DNA of 64,000 nt from Serinus canaria (Eukaryota; Chordata; Aves; Passeriformes; Fringillidae). The first letter of the stretch is position 1. Each line of letters starts with the position of its first letter. Below, one piece after another: positions 50,110 through 60,100 of this stretch. Made by a program: the position numbers and the translations under genes. Where the stretch lies: positions 103,831,990 through 103,895,989 of the forward strand of contig NC_066315.1 in the NCBI RefSeq assembly GCF_022539315.1. The letters run 5' to 3'. The notes beneath the pieces were generated by a model, which had not been told where the DNA came from, did no database searches, and saw only the letters and a list, made by a program, of their open reading frames with translations.

Positions 50110-50752
50110 TATGGTGATGGCCAATCAGGATTTACTGTTGTTCCAGCCAAGGAACTGAGGCAAGGACAAATCCTAAATCTCAAGACCAAGTAGCAGAGTT
50201 TGGAACCAGATTAAATAAGCGGTGACTTTGACATCAGCTCATACAACCACAACATTTAGAGGCAGCCAATGAGACCCCAAAAGCTAAATGTACAAATTTA
50301 AGTGGTTTTGTAGTAAGAGGGATCCTGAGTCAGTACTGCAGCTGGCTCTCTGACCTGAAAAGCAGACAGAGAGAGGGGGGTTCTTCAGCTTGGGAAGAAG
50401 CCAGGAGAGCCACAGGAGACAGATCTGTAGACACAGAGGTATTGAGAACACAGAAGTGTGGACTTACTGCTTCATGCAGACATTGATGCAACACTAAAAA
50501 AATAATTATTTTCTGGCCCAACACAAATGAGTTCAGTAATGAACAGTGTCTCCCCTCTGCTCAAGTCCAGGGAAGGCAAATTCCCGCAGACCTGCTGTAT
50601 GCTCCATGGTGCTCATATGGAGAGTGTCCACTCAGAGACTGACTGCAAGGTTTCACCAACCACAGCACCAGCCAGCTCTGCCACTGAGGAATAAATAAAC
50701 GCTCCTTCTCCTGACAAGTGCTCTGGAGCTGAGGGCAAGAAGGTTTCCTTCA
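50110..50752 (+). mobile_element. probable LTR, left boundary unclear
   Basis: The right part looks like the R/U5 end of an avian retroviral LTR. Overlapping AATAAA signals at 50690-50695 and 50694-50699 are followed by cgctccttctcctgac, 'gagctgagggcaaga' and an end at aggtttccttca (50752). Upstream are CCAAT words at 50121-50125 and 50266-50270 and a TATA-like aatttaag near 50296. No pair of target-site duplications can be fixed. The word after the end is ttaaaa, and the best partner (gctaaa before TGTACA at 50289) is weak. It may be an old solo LTR. An unrelated GC-richer sequence with chance signals is possible. Confidence 0.4.
50690..50699 (+). terminator. overlapping AATAAA poly(A) signals
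   Basis: Two AATAAA words overlap in aataaataaac. The context (gccactgag before, cgctccttc after) is what suggests an LTR. On its own the hexamer is common by chance. Confidence 0.4.
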
Positions 50753-51127
50753 TTAAAACTCACATACCTTGGAGATGCATTTAACCTACTTATCTGTTAT
50801 TGATGATTGTCTTTACAGTAGCCTCATTGCTGCAGTAAATAAAGGGTGGGTTTCTACCCCCCAAAGGAGAGATTTAGTCCTAGAAAAGCTTGGAAACATG
50901 AGTTTCCCAAAGTGGAGACAAGATTATTATTTTTTAGTGTTCCTCCTCTTTTTCATTCCTGAGTGTATTTAAATAGCTAGTACTTCTCTGATAGTCAGAC
51001 ACGGAAGAGGAAACATCTGTAAATTCAGCTTTGCCAGAAAATAATGATTCAAACTTTAAAATAAAAGGTGTGAAACCAAAATAAATGAGGTTAAATCAAA
51101 TAAATTCTGGATCCCACATGTCCAATT
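50753..51127. other. non-coding gap between two LTR-like sequences
   Basis: I see nothing recognisable in these 375 bp. Confidence 0.5.
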
Positions 51128-51345
51128 GTGATGGGTTAGGCTTGCCAGTAGATAAATGCCTGCTCAGCCACTCACTCCTTCTCCCTCCTCAACAGAACAC
51201 CACGGAAAAAAATGAGCTTAAAAAGCTCATGGATCAAGAAAAGGATGAGGAGATCATTTAACTGTTACCATCATGGCCAAAACAGTCTCAGCTTAGGGAG
51301 AATTAATTTCATTGATTGCCAGTTAAACGTTACAGGGATAAAAAA
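51128..51345 (-). mobile_element. LTR fragment, same family as 54590-55760
   Basis: In reverse complement it carries the same blocks as the last 220 bp of the LTR at 54590-55760: the terminal TG/gggtta region, cactcactccttctccctcc, agctcatggatcaagaaaag, ggccaaaacagtctcagctt and attaatttcattgattgcca. It corresponds to the U5-side end of the LTR. After about 51345 the match is lost, so the U3 side is deleted or too diverged. Orientation is opposite to the copy 3.3 kb downstream. Confidence 0.65.
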
Positions 51346-54300
51346 TGGCCCCAAGATGCCACTGTTTTGGTTGAAGGTCTCAGTTGTGCCCTGCAGTAAA
51401 TTGATTGGAGCCATCTGAAACTGTTTGTGTATGGCATGGGGCAGCCCCAGCCCTTCATCCCAAAGGCCACTCCTCCAAATGCCACCCCTCCAGCCCCCCT
51501 GCCAGCACCTACATCAAGCATGTTTTACCATGTAAAACATTGCAGAGCATGAAGACCCCCTTCCAGCTGGCTGTAAACAGCGTAGGGATAAGCAGGCAGG
51601 AGCTGCAAAAAGGGAACAGGTAATGCCACAGCTTTCATTCCAGAATATGCAATTACTTATATAATTTCTTAATAACCAGGAACTCTACACAAATTATCAT
51701 AAACACCTCTTTTATCCAAAGAGTAGATTCTTTAAATGTGATGTTTCCAGATAAAGCTCTATTCTCTTCAAAGATGTAGTGTTGGTTTTGCTGATTTCAT
51801 ACATATTAAACCTTTATATTTTCCACCTGGATGCCAGAGCATTTCCATATTTCGTAACACAAGATTTAGAAGTTTCATCAAAGCAAAGGCACCAGCTCAG
51901 TGGCTGTGAGACTTTTGCTGTACACAAAGTGTTAGGATCAAAATACTTCTGAAAAAGTCAGGAGAATCCACAAGATATTTTCATTCAGTTCAGGCAGGAA
52001 AGAACCTACTTTATGAATAAATAGTCTTCAAATAACTCACAGCAGGAGACGCAAATCTAGAAAAAAAACATAAAGGAAATCAGGCACGTAAAAAGAAACT
52101 TATTCTGCCTCAGAGAAAGAATAGACCACTGAGGTCTGACTCAAGCAAAATCAAACTTCACATTAAGCAAATTGTACCATTGATTTATCCCCAAGTCTTG
52201 ACTTTTACTGATAAAAGAGCATGACAATAACCCCATCTCGTACATCTGTTAGACTGAGCCTTTCATGTAATGCATCAGAAGGTGTTTTTCAGCACATCCC
52301 ATTCTGACAACATTAATCAGCAAAGCCCCTGTCAAGGCAGAAAATTTACAGAACAGATTTGCAGGATTATTATTAGACCGGTGGCTCTGACACAGCAAGG
52401 GCCTACCTACGGGAACTAAGTGCATGACAAGCTATATGAGGTGTTTTACTGGGATGCTCTGATTTTTTTCCAGTAGAAAGGAAACAAAAAAAGTATTTCT
52501 GAAGCATGGAAGACTGAATTTCAGCTAAAATTAGGGTACTTCAGGACAGAACTAGAGGCCCTCAAAATACTATTTCATTATCGTGGTTTGTCAAGAAAGT
52601 GTGACTTGATGTCAGTGAACTGATATATCCTTATATTTCCTACTTTTAGGTAAATTGATGTAACAATTCAGACTACCACAGGAAACTCTTGTCTTGTTTA
52701 GAGCAGGACATCAGTTCTTGCCAGGTCAAAGATTTCAATTTATCCAAAATGAAGCCTGTTCCTGCATATTGATTGCTCCTCCTAGCTGTAAATTATCACT
52801 GATTATTTTGAGGGCAGAAGTGTTGATAGCTTCCTGCTATTGCTGACCTAACTGAAATTAAGTCTATAGTATAATTTTCTATTTATAGCAACTGAAATGT
52901 GGCTGGAGTGCTTTAGTGTTTCAAATCTTTCAAAATAATAAACCCCAGTGTCAAAGACACTTTTGGTCAGTGGTGTTTTATTGAAGCCAATAGACTTGTT
53001 CAAAGGTAATTTTTGGAGGACTGATGTTCCCTCAAAATATACATATAATTTGTCAGTGATCCTGATTCAAAATGCTTAAGAATTCAGTGTTCCTCTACAT
53101 GTGAGTCTTAAGTACCTTCATATGGCATGGTGTAGTGAGAAGAAGGAGAAGGAGGAGCAGTATTTTGAAAGGATTCAGTGATGGTAGCTTGGGATCTATA
53201 CTGAAGTACAAGCCCCCAGCCCCTGCTTGTCCAGAAAAGCTCAGTCCATGCAGTACCACCAAATCCATGGCTCCTGGTCAAACTCTCTCCAATTATTTCA
53301 TTTTCTCAGCCACAAGATACAGGTCCCCTGTTGAGATGCCCCTAAAAGAAGCAAGTGTAGGAGATCAGACAAGCCAAGAACTGACCTGGCACAAATCCTA
53401 ACCAGAAGGGATTTCTCTAATAAACAACTGGAGCATCTCAAAGGGGTAAAGAGAAGGAGAACTGCACAGTTATAGCTCATGTTCAATTGACTGAATGAGT
53501 ACCAGCTTTAAGTTCCCCGAGCTGTTGATCTCTTTTTCACAGATCACTTTTTTCTATCCTAAGAATTCACATGTCCTTGCTAGACAAAATTGTAGTGTCT
53601 CTTCTTGAGTAAAATGGGATTGAATTCATCAGTAAAGTCAATGAGAAACACACTTTGTTACCCTTTCATTTGCTTTCAAATCTCGAAAAACAAAAATAGA
53701 GTCAAGAACAAATAGCTGAAAATTCAAACTCCCTCTGTCAAGACCTTCCATCAGCAACACCAAGAAGTCTCAAGTCATATCACATCTGTAGCCTTTGGGA
53801 ATGTGCTGAGCTTAAAATGTATCATAAACTGAGCCAACTGATCTGGATGGGCAGTGATCAGTGCAGTCAGTCCAGCAGGATTGCTGGAGATTTAACCTCC
53901 TGGCAGTCTGGACCATTACCAGTTTGTCAGTGAAGGAGGTCTGGCTATAAAATAGGAACTGTTGGCTACAAAAAGATTATTGATAGCATGTACTTAGAGC
54001 AATGCTCATAGCCTAAAGCAGGAAAAACAGTAAGGTGAAGCAGAAAACATCCATCTGACCAGAATAAGCCTTCAGCAAGACAAACAACTATCTATATCCA
54101 TTTATTCTTGGTACTCTTTTAAACTAAAATAACTCTTCAAACTTCAAAGACCTGAAATATGCATTAGAAATTTCTCTTTCAGGGAAACACTTTTTTCCTC
54201 TGTTACATTTCTTACCTTCAAAAGGATGAATAACTTGTGCCTGTTACAGTCCTTAAAGGTCTAAGTAACACATCTTTTTTATACAGAAAAAAAAATAGTA

Positions 54301-54589
54301 TTCTAATGCAACACTTGCTTCTTAGACATGAACAATTCTGCCTAAGTCTGTAGAAAATAAATGCTCATCATAAGATACAGCCAAGGAAAAGCAATGAAAG
54401 ATGTCCAATCTTGCCACAAAATATGGAGTCAAAATCATTGGGCACCATCCTGGAATTCCCACCTCTAATTGGACAGTTGAAAGAACACAATATGACACAG
54501 AAGAAAATGCTTTGATCAATGCAGAATTAATTTTAATTAATGGAAAGCCATTTTTCCCATTCATAATTGGTTTTTCATGGCCTGATTTT
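51346..54589. other. non-coding stretch between two LTR copies
   Basis: I searched by eye for an internal retroviral region, since LTR copies flank this stretch, and found no gag, protease, reverse transcriptase, integrase or env motif. The flanking LTRs are also inverted relative to each other, so this is not a provirus interior. A short agaagg/ggagg purine tract lies at about 53139-53160. Nothing else is recognised. Confidence 0.55.
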
Positions 54590-54744
54590 TGATAGCAGGG
54601 GGGCCACAGAGGTGGCTTCTGTGAGAAGCTGCTAGAAGCTTCCACCATGTCTGGCAGAGCTAATCCCTGATGGCTCTGAAGATGGACATGCTGCTGGCCA
54701 AAGCGGGGCCAATGAGAGAGGTTGGTAATGCCTCTGTGATAACA

Positions 54745-54752
54745 TATTTAAG
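54745..54752 (+). promoter_or_regulatory. TATA-like box in the LTR
   Basis: TATTTAAG in the context aacatatttaagaag, about 155 bp from the LTR start. The same octamer serves as the TATA box in alpharetroviral LTRs. Function in this copy is inferred. Confidence 0.5.
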
Positions 54753-54970
54753 AAGAAAATCAAAACATCATCACACAGTTTTTTCTTCTAGTCATAGAAG
54801 AGGAGAAGGTGAGAACATGTGAGGGGAACAACATAGAGACACCAAGGTCAGTGAAGTAGAAGGGGCAAAAGCTGCTCCAGGCACCCGAGCTGAGATTTCC
54901 TCTGTAGGCTGTGGTGAATCATGGTGAGGCAGCTGTGCCTCTGCAGGCAAGGGCATCCACAGGGAATTCA

Positions 54971-55104
54971 GAGATCCACTCTCAGCCCTTGGGGATCCAT
55001 GTGGGATGCAGAGATCCACCCACAGCCCTTGGGGATCCATGTGGGATGCAGAGATCCACCCACAGCCCTTGGGGATCCATGTGGGATGCAGAGATCCACC
55101 CACA
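54971..55104. repeat. 40-bp tandem array inside the LTR (about 3.3 copies)
   Basis: Exact period of 40 bp: units at 54971-55010, 55011-55050 and 55051-55090 plus a partial unit to 55104. Units two and three are identical and unit one differs only at two bases (actctc against acccac). Each unit carries gagatccac, cagcccttgg and ggatccatgtgggatgca, and each has a GGATCC site. The near identity, within an LTR that is otherwise diverged, points to recent expansion or homogenisation. Confidence 0.95.
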
Positions 55105-55494
55105 GGATGGTAAAGGAGGTGCCCAGGCCGGAGCAGGTGGATGCCTGGAGGATGCTGTGATCCAGTGGGAGACCCAATGGAGAGAGAAGACTCCTGCTTC
55201 CAGGCTGGAGCAGCCTGTCCTTGGAAGGCTGCACTCCATGGGAAGAGAGCCATGTCACAGCAATTTTGGGAGGTCTGTCTGCCCATGGGGGGAATTCACA
55301 TTGCAGCCGGTGCAGTACGGCTGCTGCTCATGGGAGTGGGCCCACACCAGAGAATTTCATGGAGAACTGTCTGCTGTGTGAGGGACCCCATGGCCTCACA
55401 GGGGAAGAACTCCTCTCCCAGAGGAGTGGAAGAAAATCTCAGGGAGTGGGGGTTTTTTGGGTCAGTTTGTCACATGTCTCCCTGTGCTGTTGGT

Positions 55495-55518
55495 GGGAAG
55501 GAGGGAGGGGCTGGGGGG
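55495..55518 (+). other. G-quadruplex-type motif in the LTR
   Basis: Four G runs (GGG 55495-55497, GGG 55503-55505, GGGG 55507-55510, GGGGGG 55513-55518) with loops of 5, 1 and 2 bases. This fits the usual G3+N1-7 rule. It lies about 60 bp upstream of the LTR poly(A) signal. Confidence 0.75.
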
Positions 55519-55575
55519 AGAAGGTGTTTTAAGGGCTTGTTTTACTTCTCACTATCCTCCTCTGATTCTTTTAGT

Positions 55576-55581
55576 AATAAA
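55576..55581 (+). terminator. LTR poly(A) signal
   Basis: AATAAA in the context ttagtaataaattcac, a conserved position in this LTR family as I recall it, followed by the 'gttgagcctgttttgccc' block of the R/U5 side. Confidence 0.65.
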
Positions 55582-57167
55582 TTCACTTTGAAACTTTAAG
55601 TTGAGCCTGTTTTGCCCTTGAAGTGTTTTCTCCCAGTCTTTATCTCAGCTCATGAACCCTTCATTAATTTTTTTTTCCTCTTCTCTACCCAGCTGTCGCA
55701 GGAGAGGGTGAGCAAGCGACTCGTGGGTGCCTGGCATTGGGCCAGTGTCAAACCACGATACTCTTACATATAACATTCGTATAAAATCACACTACCAGCA
55801 ACTTCCATTTGTGCACTTTCTGTGGCTGAGTTTGAGCTTTTTTGCCTTCTGTCTAAAATGAGGATTACAGCTGAGATTTTCCCCAAGGCTTTTAAAGGAA
55901 TTAAGGTCTACACTCCTGTCAGACAGCAGCAGGATGCGGATCTCTACATTCTCCAGGTAACTCCAAAAGTCCCATTGGCTTCTATTGACTATACCACAGT
56001 AATGCTGGAGCCTTAGAAGAGGACATCTCTCAATGGTCACCCATCATTTAGCACTGAACATGTGCTGAACATAGAGGCTGAACATATGCACCATTGTCTG
56101 TGCTTGTCCCAGTTGCTCTTTCTTTAGGGCTGATCTTCTGCCACAAAGGGGGAAAATGCCTGCAGTGAGACCAGATTTCTGAAGCTGGGTAGCATCTACA
56201 TCACGCAGACAGTAGATTCCCTCGGAGACCTTCACAAGAGTTCTTGTCACAGACAAGGCAGGAAACTTGTCACTTGTTCCAAGAGTGCTTCCCTGTGCAC
56301 CTGGCATTTCAAAACAAGTCCAGCACTCAGGTTCAGCAGACTGGATCCCACGCACTGTTTCTTTGGTTTGGTTGTTTTCTTCTCCTCTTGTTTTGGGCAG
56401 TGTTGCAGAGAACCCTCTTTGGAGACCATTTCCGAAGTTAGGGATGATTTCAATCATGGGGCTCCCAGGGGTCAATGAAATAAAACAAACAGATGTTTCA
56501 AGTATTGAAGTGAGTGTAACAGCATAAATGAGAGTGATACTACTGACAAAGTCTAGCTTAATCTAAATATTAGTGGTCAGCTTTTTATACTACATATTAC
56601 TGGATCGTTTTTCTCAATGTCTTGTTGAAAAATCTAATTCTGAATTTTACCTGTTTTATTTGTTAGATCCCAAAATTATCCCAGGGTGAACAAATATCTT
56701 TAGGGCATATCTTTATTTATGTTTTTACTCGCAACTGACTCTTTGCCTAGCACAGCATATATGCCGGTTTAGATCACAAGGTTTAAGGGTAAGAGTCTTC
56801 TTTTTGCTTTCCCTCTGTTCAGTGCCCAACAAAATTGTCAATTATTTGTAGGTGTTTCCTAAGAGCCTTTAGGTAAAGAAGACTCAGGGCTTGAAGATGG
56901 CAGCTAATCTAAACTTCATTTTGGCATTTATTCTAGTTATATTGTTGACCTTGGAGCCATACATTTGGGTGTTTAAACACCTTTAAAACCTCCAAGGCTT
57001 GTGTGAAGGAAGCCCTTGGAGCCCACCAGTGACCAAGGGCTCTATCCTTGTCAGTCCAACCAGGTACAAGACATAATACTAGTGAAAATTATATGGCACA
57101 GGTTTAATATTACAAAAATACCATCAAATTTGGAAATGAAAATAATATATACTTGGGAAAGCCACTC

Positions 57168-57182
57168 ATTTGCATATGCATT
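57168..57182. promoter_or_regulatory. octamer/POU-type palindromic site (candidate)
   Basis: ATTTGCAT (57168-57175) is an exact octamer-type POU site. It overlaps the 10-bp palindrome TGCATATGCA (57171-57180), close to the palindromic Oct-factor element ATGCATATGCAT. Binding is inferred from the motif only. Confidence 0.35.
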
Positions 57183-60100
57183 CAAATGCTCAGTGGGGCT
57201 TGCGAAGTCTCAATTTTGAGTGATGGACCTTTGGAACAGCGCTAATGAAAACACTTCTGTTCTATATTTCCTATGTGTACTTTAATTTCATTTATGAAAA
57301 TGAAGGCTTGATTGTGTCTCTTCCTCTGCCATTTGGTAGCCTGCCATCAAAACTCTAAGTGACATGACACACAATAGATTTATGCACCATGAAGCAGACA
57401 CAGTAGGGGTCTGGAGTATTTGTGTTTTATTTCCAGTTAAACAATACACAGGGGGCTGTCACACTAACAAGGTATATAATGATTGACTTGCTCAGCCACT
57501 CTGAGACCTTTACTCTGATACAACTGAAATCTCAATAAACAGGAAATTTATATTTGAACAGCTGTTTGTTTTGAAATGCTGTGCTCTAGCTGCTTCCTTT
57601 TCTGAAGAGTGCATATGGTTCATTCCTATTTAATTGAAAAAAGTACAATCATTTGTTGAAATTGAGTCATAGTTGTACAAATTAAACCTTTTAAAGTGAG
57701 GTTTTGCTTTGTTCTTTTCACACTTCTCTTTATCATGTCACTTGCCCTTTCATAGTCACAGTCTGCAGGCAATCCTTAGCAATGTAACTCTGAACTCTGT
57801 AAGGCTGCAACTCTTTTATTAGAGGCATCATAATAAAAAAACATTAATATGATCATCCTGTTGTCAAAAATCTACAGAATAATTTATCAATCATATTACT
57901 TTATGAGCACAATAAACCTAAAACTCACAGCCCTGTAATAGTATCTATGGTCTTCTAGCTCATACAAGAACCATGAGAAGAGAAAGTCTCTGCAATGATC
58001 ACCCCTAAAGCTTGATTCTATGAGTTTCTTCCTGCAGCCCTCTCCAAACTGCTCCAGAACAGACTGAGGGATGTGTAAGCTCAGGCTCTCCCACCCTTAC
58101 ATGCTGCATAAACAATCAGTAAAAATTAGAGATAAGCAATTATACATTTAAAGTAAAGCACCAATTTCATCTTTTAGCTGAGAAAATTATTTGATCCAGC
58201 TAAATATTTTTTATACTAAAATTCTGAGGCATGAAATTCTATCTTGTAAGTATTCATTTTCATGCAGTAAAATTTTAATTCCTTAGACAGTAGGGGTAGG
58301 CTTCTTGCTACTGGATCATGGCACAGTTTGGCTGAGTTTGGAAGGCACTAAATGTTTGTTGTATATTGAGGGTTTTGATCCATCTAAAAGTTGATATCCA
58401 GGGCTAGAAATAATGAAGGATAGCCATTGTCAGAGCTACCATGATCTTTTTGGAAAAGTCATCTTACACAACATCAGCCCATGGAACAGGAGCAAACATC
58501 CACACCACAAAAGATTTAACTCCAACTGTACATGCACTCTTTGCAATTTCAGTAAATATAGTGAGCTTTAAAACTTGAAAATTCTGTCATTTTACTGTGC
58601 CCACACATTTTAGCCATACAACAGGACTCTGTGAAAAATGACCACTCAATTACTGAGTTTTTGTCAAGTGAGGAGGCACAGGGCAAAATCCTCAGCCATG
58701 ACAAATCCTTGATTTATACCAGCTGAAGCTTTGGCAGTACATGTCTCCTAGTAAAGCTGCTACACTAGACAAAGTGGAGAGATATTTGCCACTCTTGCAC
58801 CATAATATGAGGCCCAGAAGTCTGCTTCTCATCTCCTAAAATTCTTTGAATCTGAACAGGCTCCTGGACACAGACTTCAGGTTTGTTTGTCCCTGTTTGT
58901 CATCTTCATCTTGTATCTTTGAATTGACATTAGAATACATGGGTAATAAATCATTTCTGTCATGTGAGATGCAGAATGTACATTGAAATTCACGGGCAGC
59001 AATTGAAAAAATTTATTGCAACAGGCAACTGGGCTAAGCCTTGTGGGTGAGCTGTCCTAGGTATAGACATGTTGGTCTGTATCTCCCAAGACTCAGCAGG
59101 AAAAGACAGACCACTGTCTGATTCTATACCAACAAAAACTGGAGAGAGGGAGGCATGAAGAAAATTGGAAAAGGTAAAAGTGGGTACACAGACTTTCCTT
59201 TTTTGAGTCTGCCAGACCTTTAGCCCATTGATTATTGTCCTAGTAGTGGATGTTTCTATTATAGGGGGGACACTCAGCACAGAATATAAAACTCCTCTAA
59301 CAGCAGGTAATTTTACCTTGGATGGCACTGACCATGCCTGTAAACTGGTTTTTGTTTACTCAACTATTTGTCTTACCATAAAATTGCTTATATTTTACTT
59401 TGATTTTAAAAAATGTAAGTTTTGTTTAAAGGCAGCACTTAACATCTTCTCTATATCAGCCACATGAAAAATCCTGTTCTTCGGACAGGCTGCAGATAAA
59501 CAAGGTGCTTTTCCTTAAACACAGTTTATGAGCAATATATGGTAACCTATGACAGTTGTGAATTAGCAGCAGAAATCCCCTCTCATTTTGTTGGGAGGAC
59601 AACCCACTAACTTCACCAACTTTTTGGCTGTTGTTTTGTTTCAACATTTCTCTGTCTTTCAAGGTGGCCAGTGGAGGCAGTTGGCAGCAGATTCCCCCTT
59701 TCCAGGATCAAGCTGCCCTTTCAATGCTCCCAGTCCATAACACAGGTTGTAATATTCAGCTACATTCTGCACAGACACCTTTGCTGCCTGAGGCACAAAA
59801 TCAGGTTTGGTTTGTCTTGCAGTAAAGCATGTATTTGTGATCCACAGTTCACCTCAAAGACCATAGCCAAACTAGCAGCAGCAGATTCAGGAGCTGACAT
59901 GATTAAATCATTTGCAAAGGCAAAAGAAACCAGAAACAAGTTTATTGCTTGCCGAAGGAGAAACAAGAAATAAGTAGCCATAGATTGGATTGTCCTAAGG
60001 TCTCTGTATCTGGATCAGTACTGGTAAATAAAGCTGTGACCAAGTGCTTGCCACCTTTGCCTACACTTCATTTCCCTCAAACAAGACAGCCTGAGAGGTG

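Larger units (their letters stand above)
54590..55760 (+). mobile_element. LTR of an endogenous retrovirus, ERVL-like (about 1.17 kb)
   Basis: The block order matches a long avian LTR family that I recall as ERVL-related. It starts tgatagcaggggggccacag and runs through 'gagaagctgctagaagcttc', 'ccatgtctggcagagc', the TATA-like 'aacatatttaagaag', 'gtgagaacatgtgaggggaa' and 'acaccaaggtcagtgaag'. Then come a GC-rich stretch with internal repetition, 'aaggtgttttaagggcttgt', 'agtaataaattcac', 'ttaagttgagcctgttttgc' and 'gtctttatctcagctcatga', ending 'tgtcaaaccacgata'. The usual final CA has become TA. No internal viral gene lies on either side, so it is a solo LTR. I could not find a convincing target-site duplication. 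Open frames inside it come from its GC-rich repeats and are not genes. Confidence 0.85.

Noticed and set aside
51346..54589. Internal region of a provirus between two LTRs
   Set aside because: The LTRs are in opposite orientation and no gag, pol or env motif is present.
54401..54592. 63-codon open frame just before the large LTR
   Set aside because: Short, no recognisable domain, and not part of any retroviral reading frame I could identify.
54971..55104. CRISPR-like regular repeats
   Set aside because: Units are directly adjacent with no spacers, and the context is an LTR in a vertebrate genome.
54792..55599. Cluster of long open frames on both strands
   Set aside because: All lie in the GC-rich LTR and its 40-bp array. 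A 40-bp period is not a multiple of three, and the frames just reflect lack of AT-rich stops.
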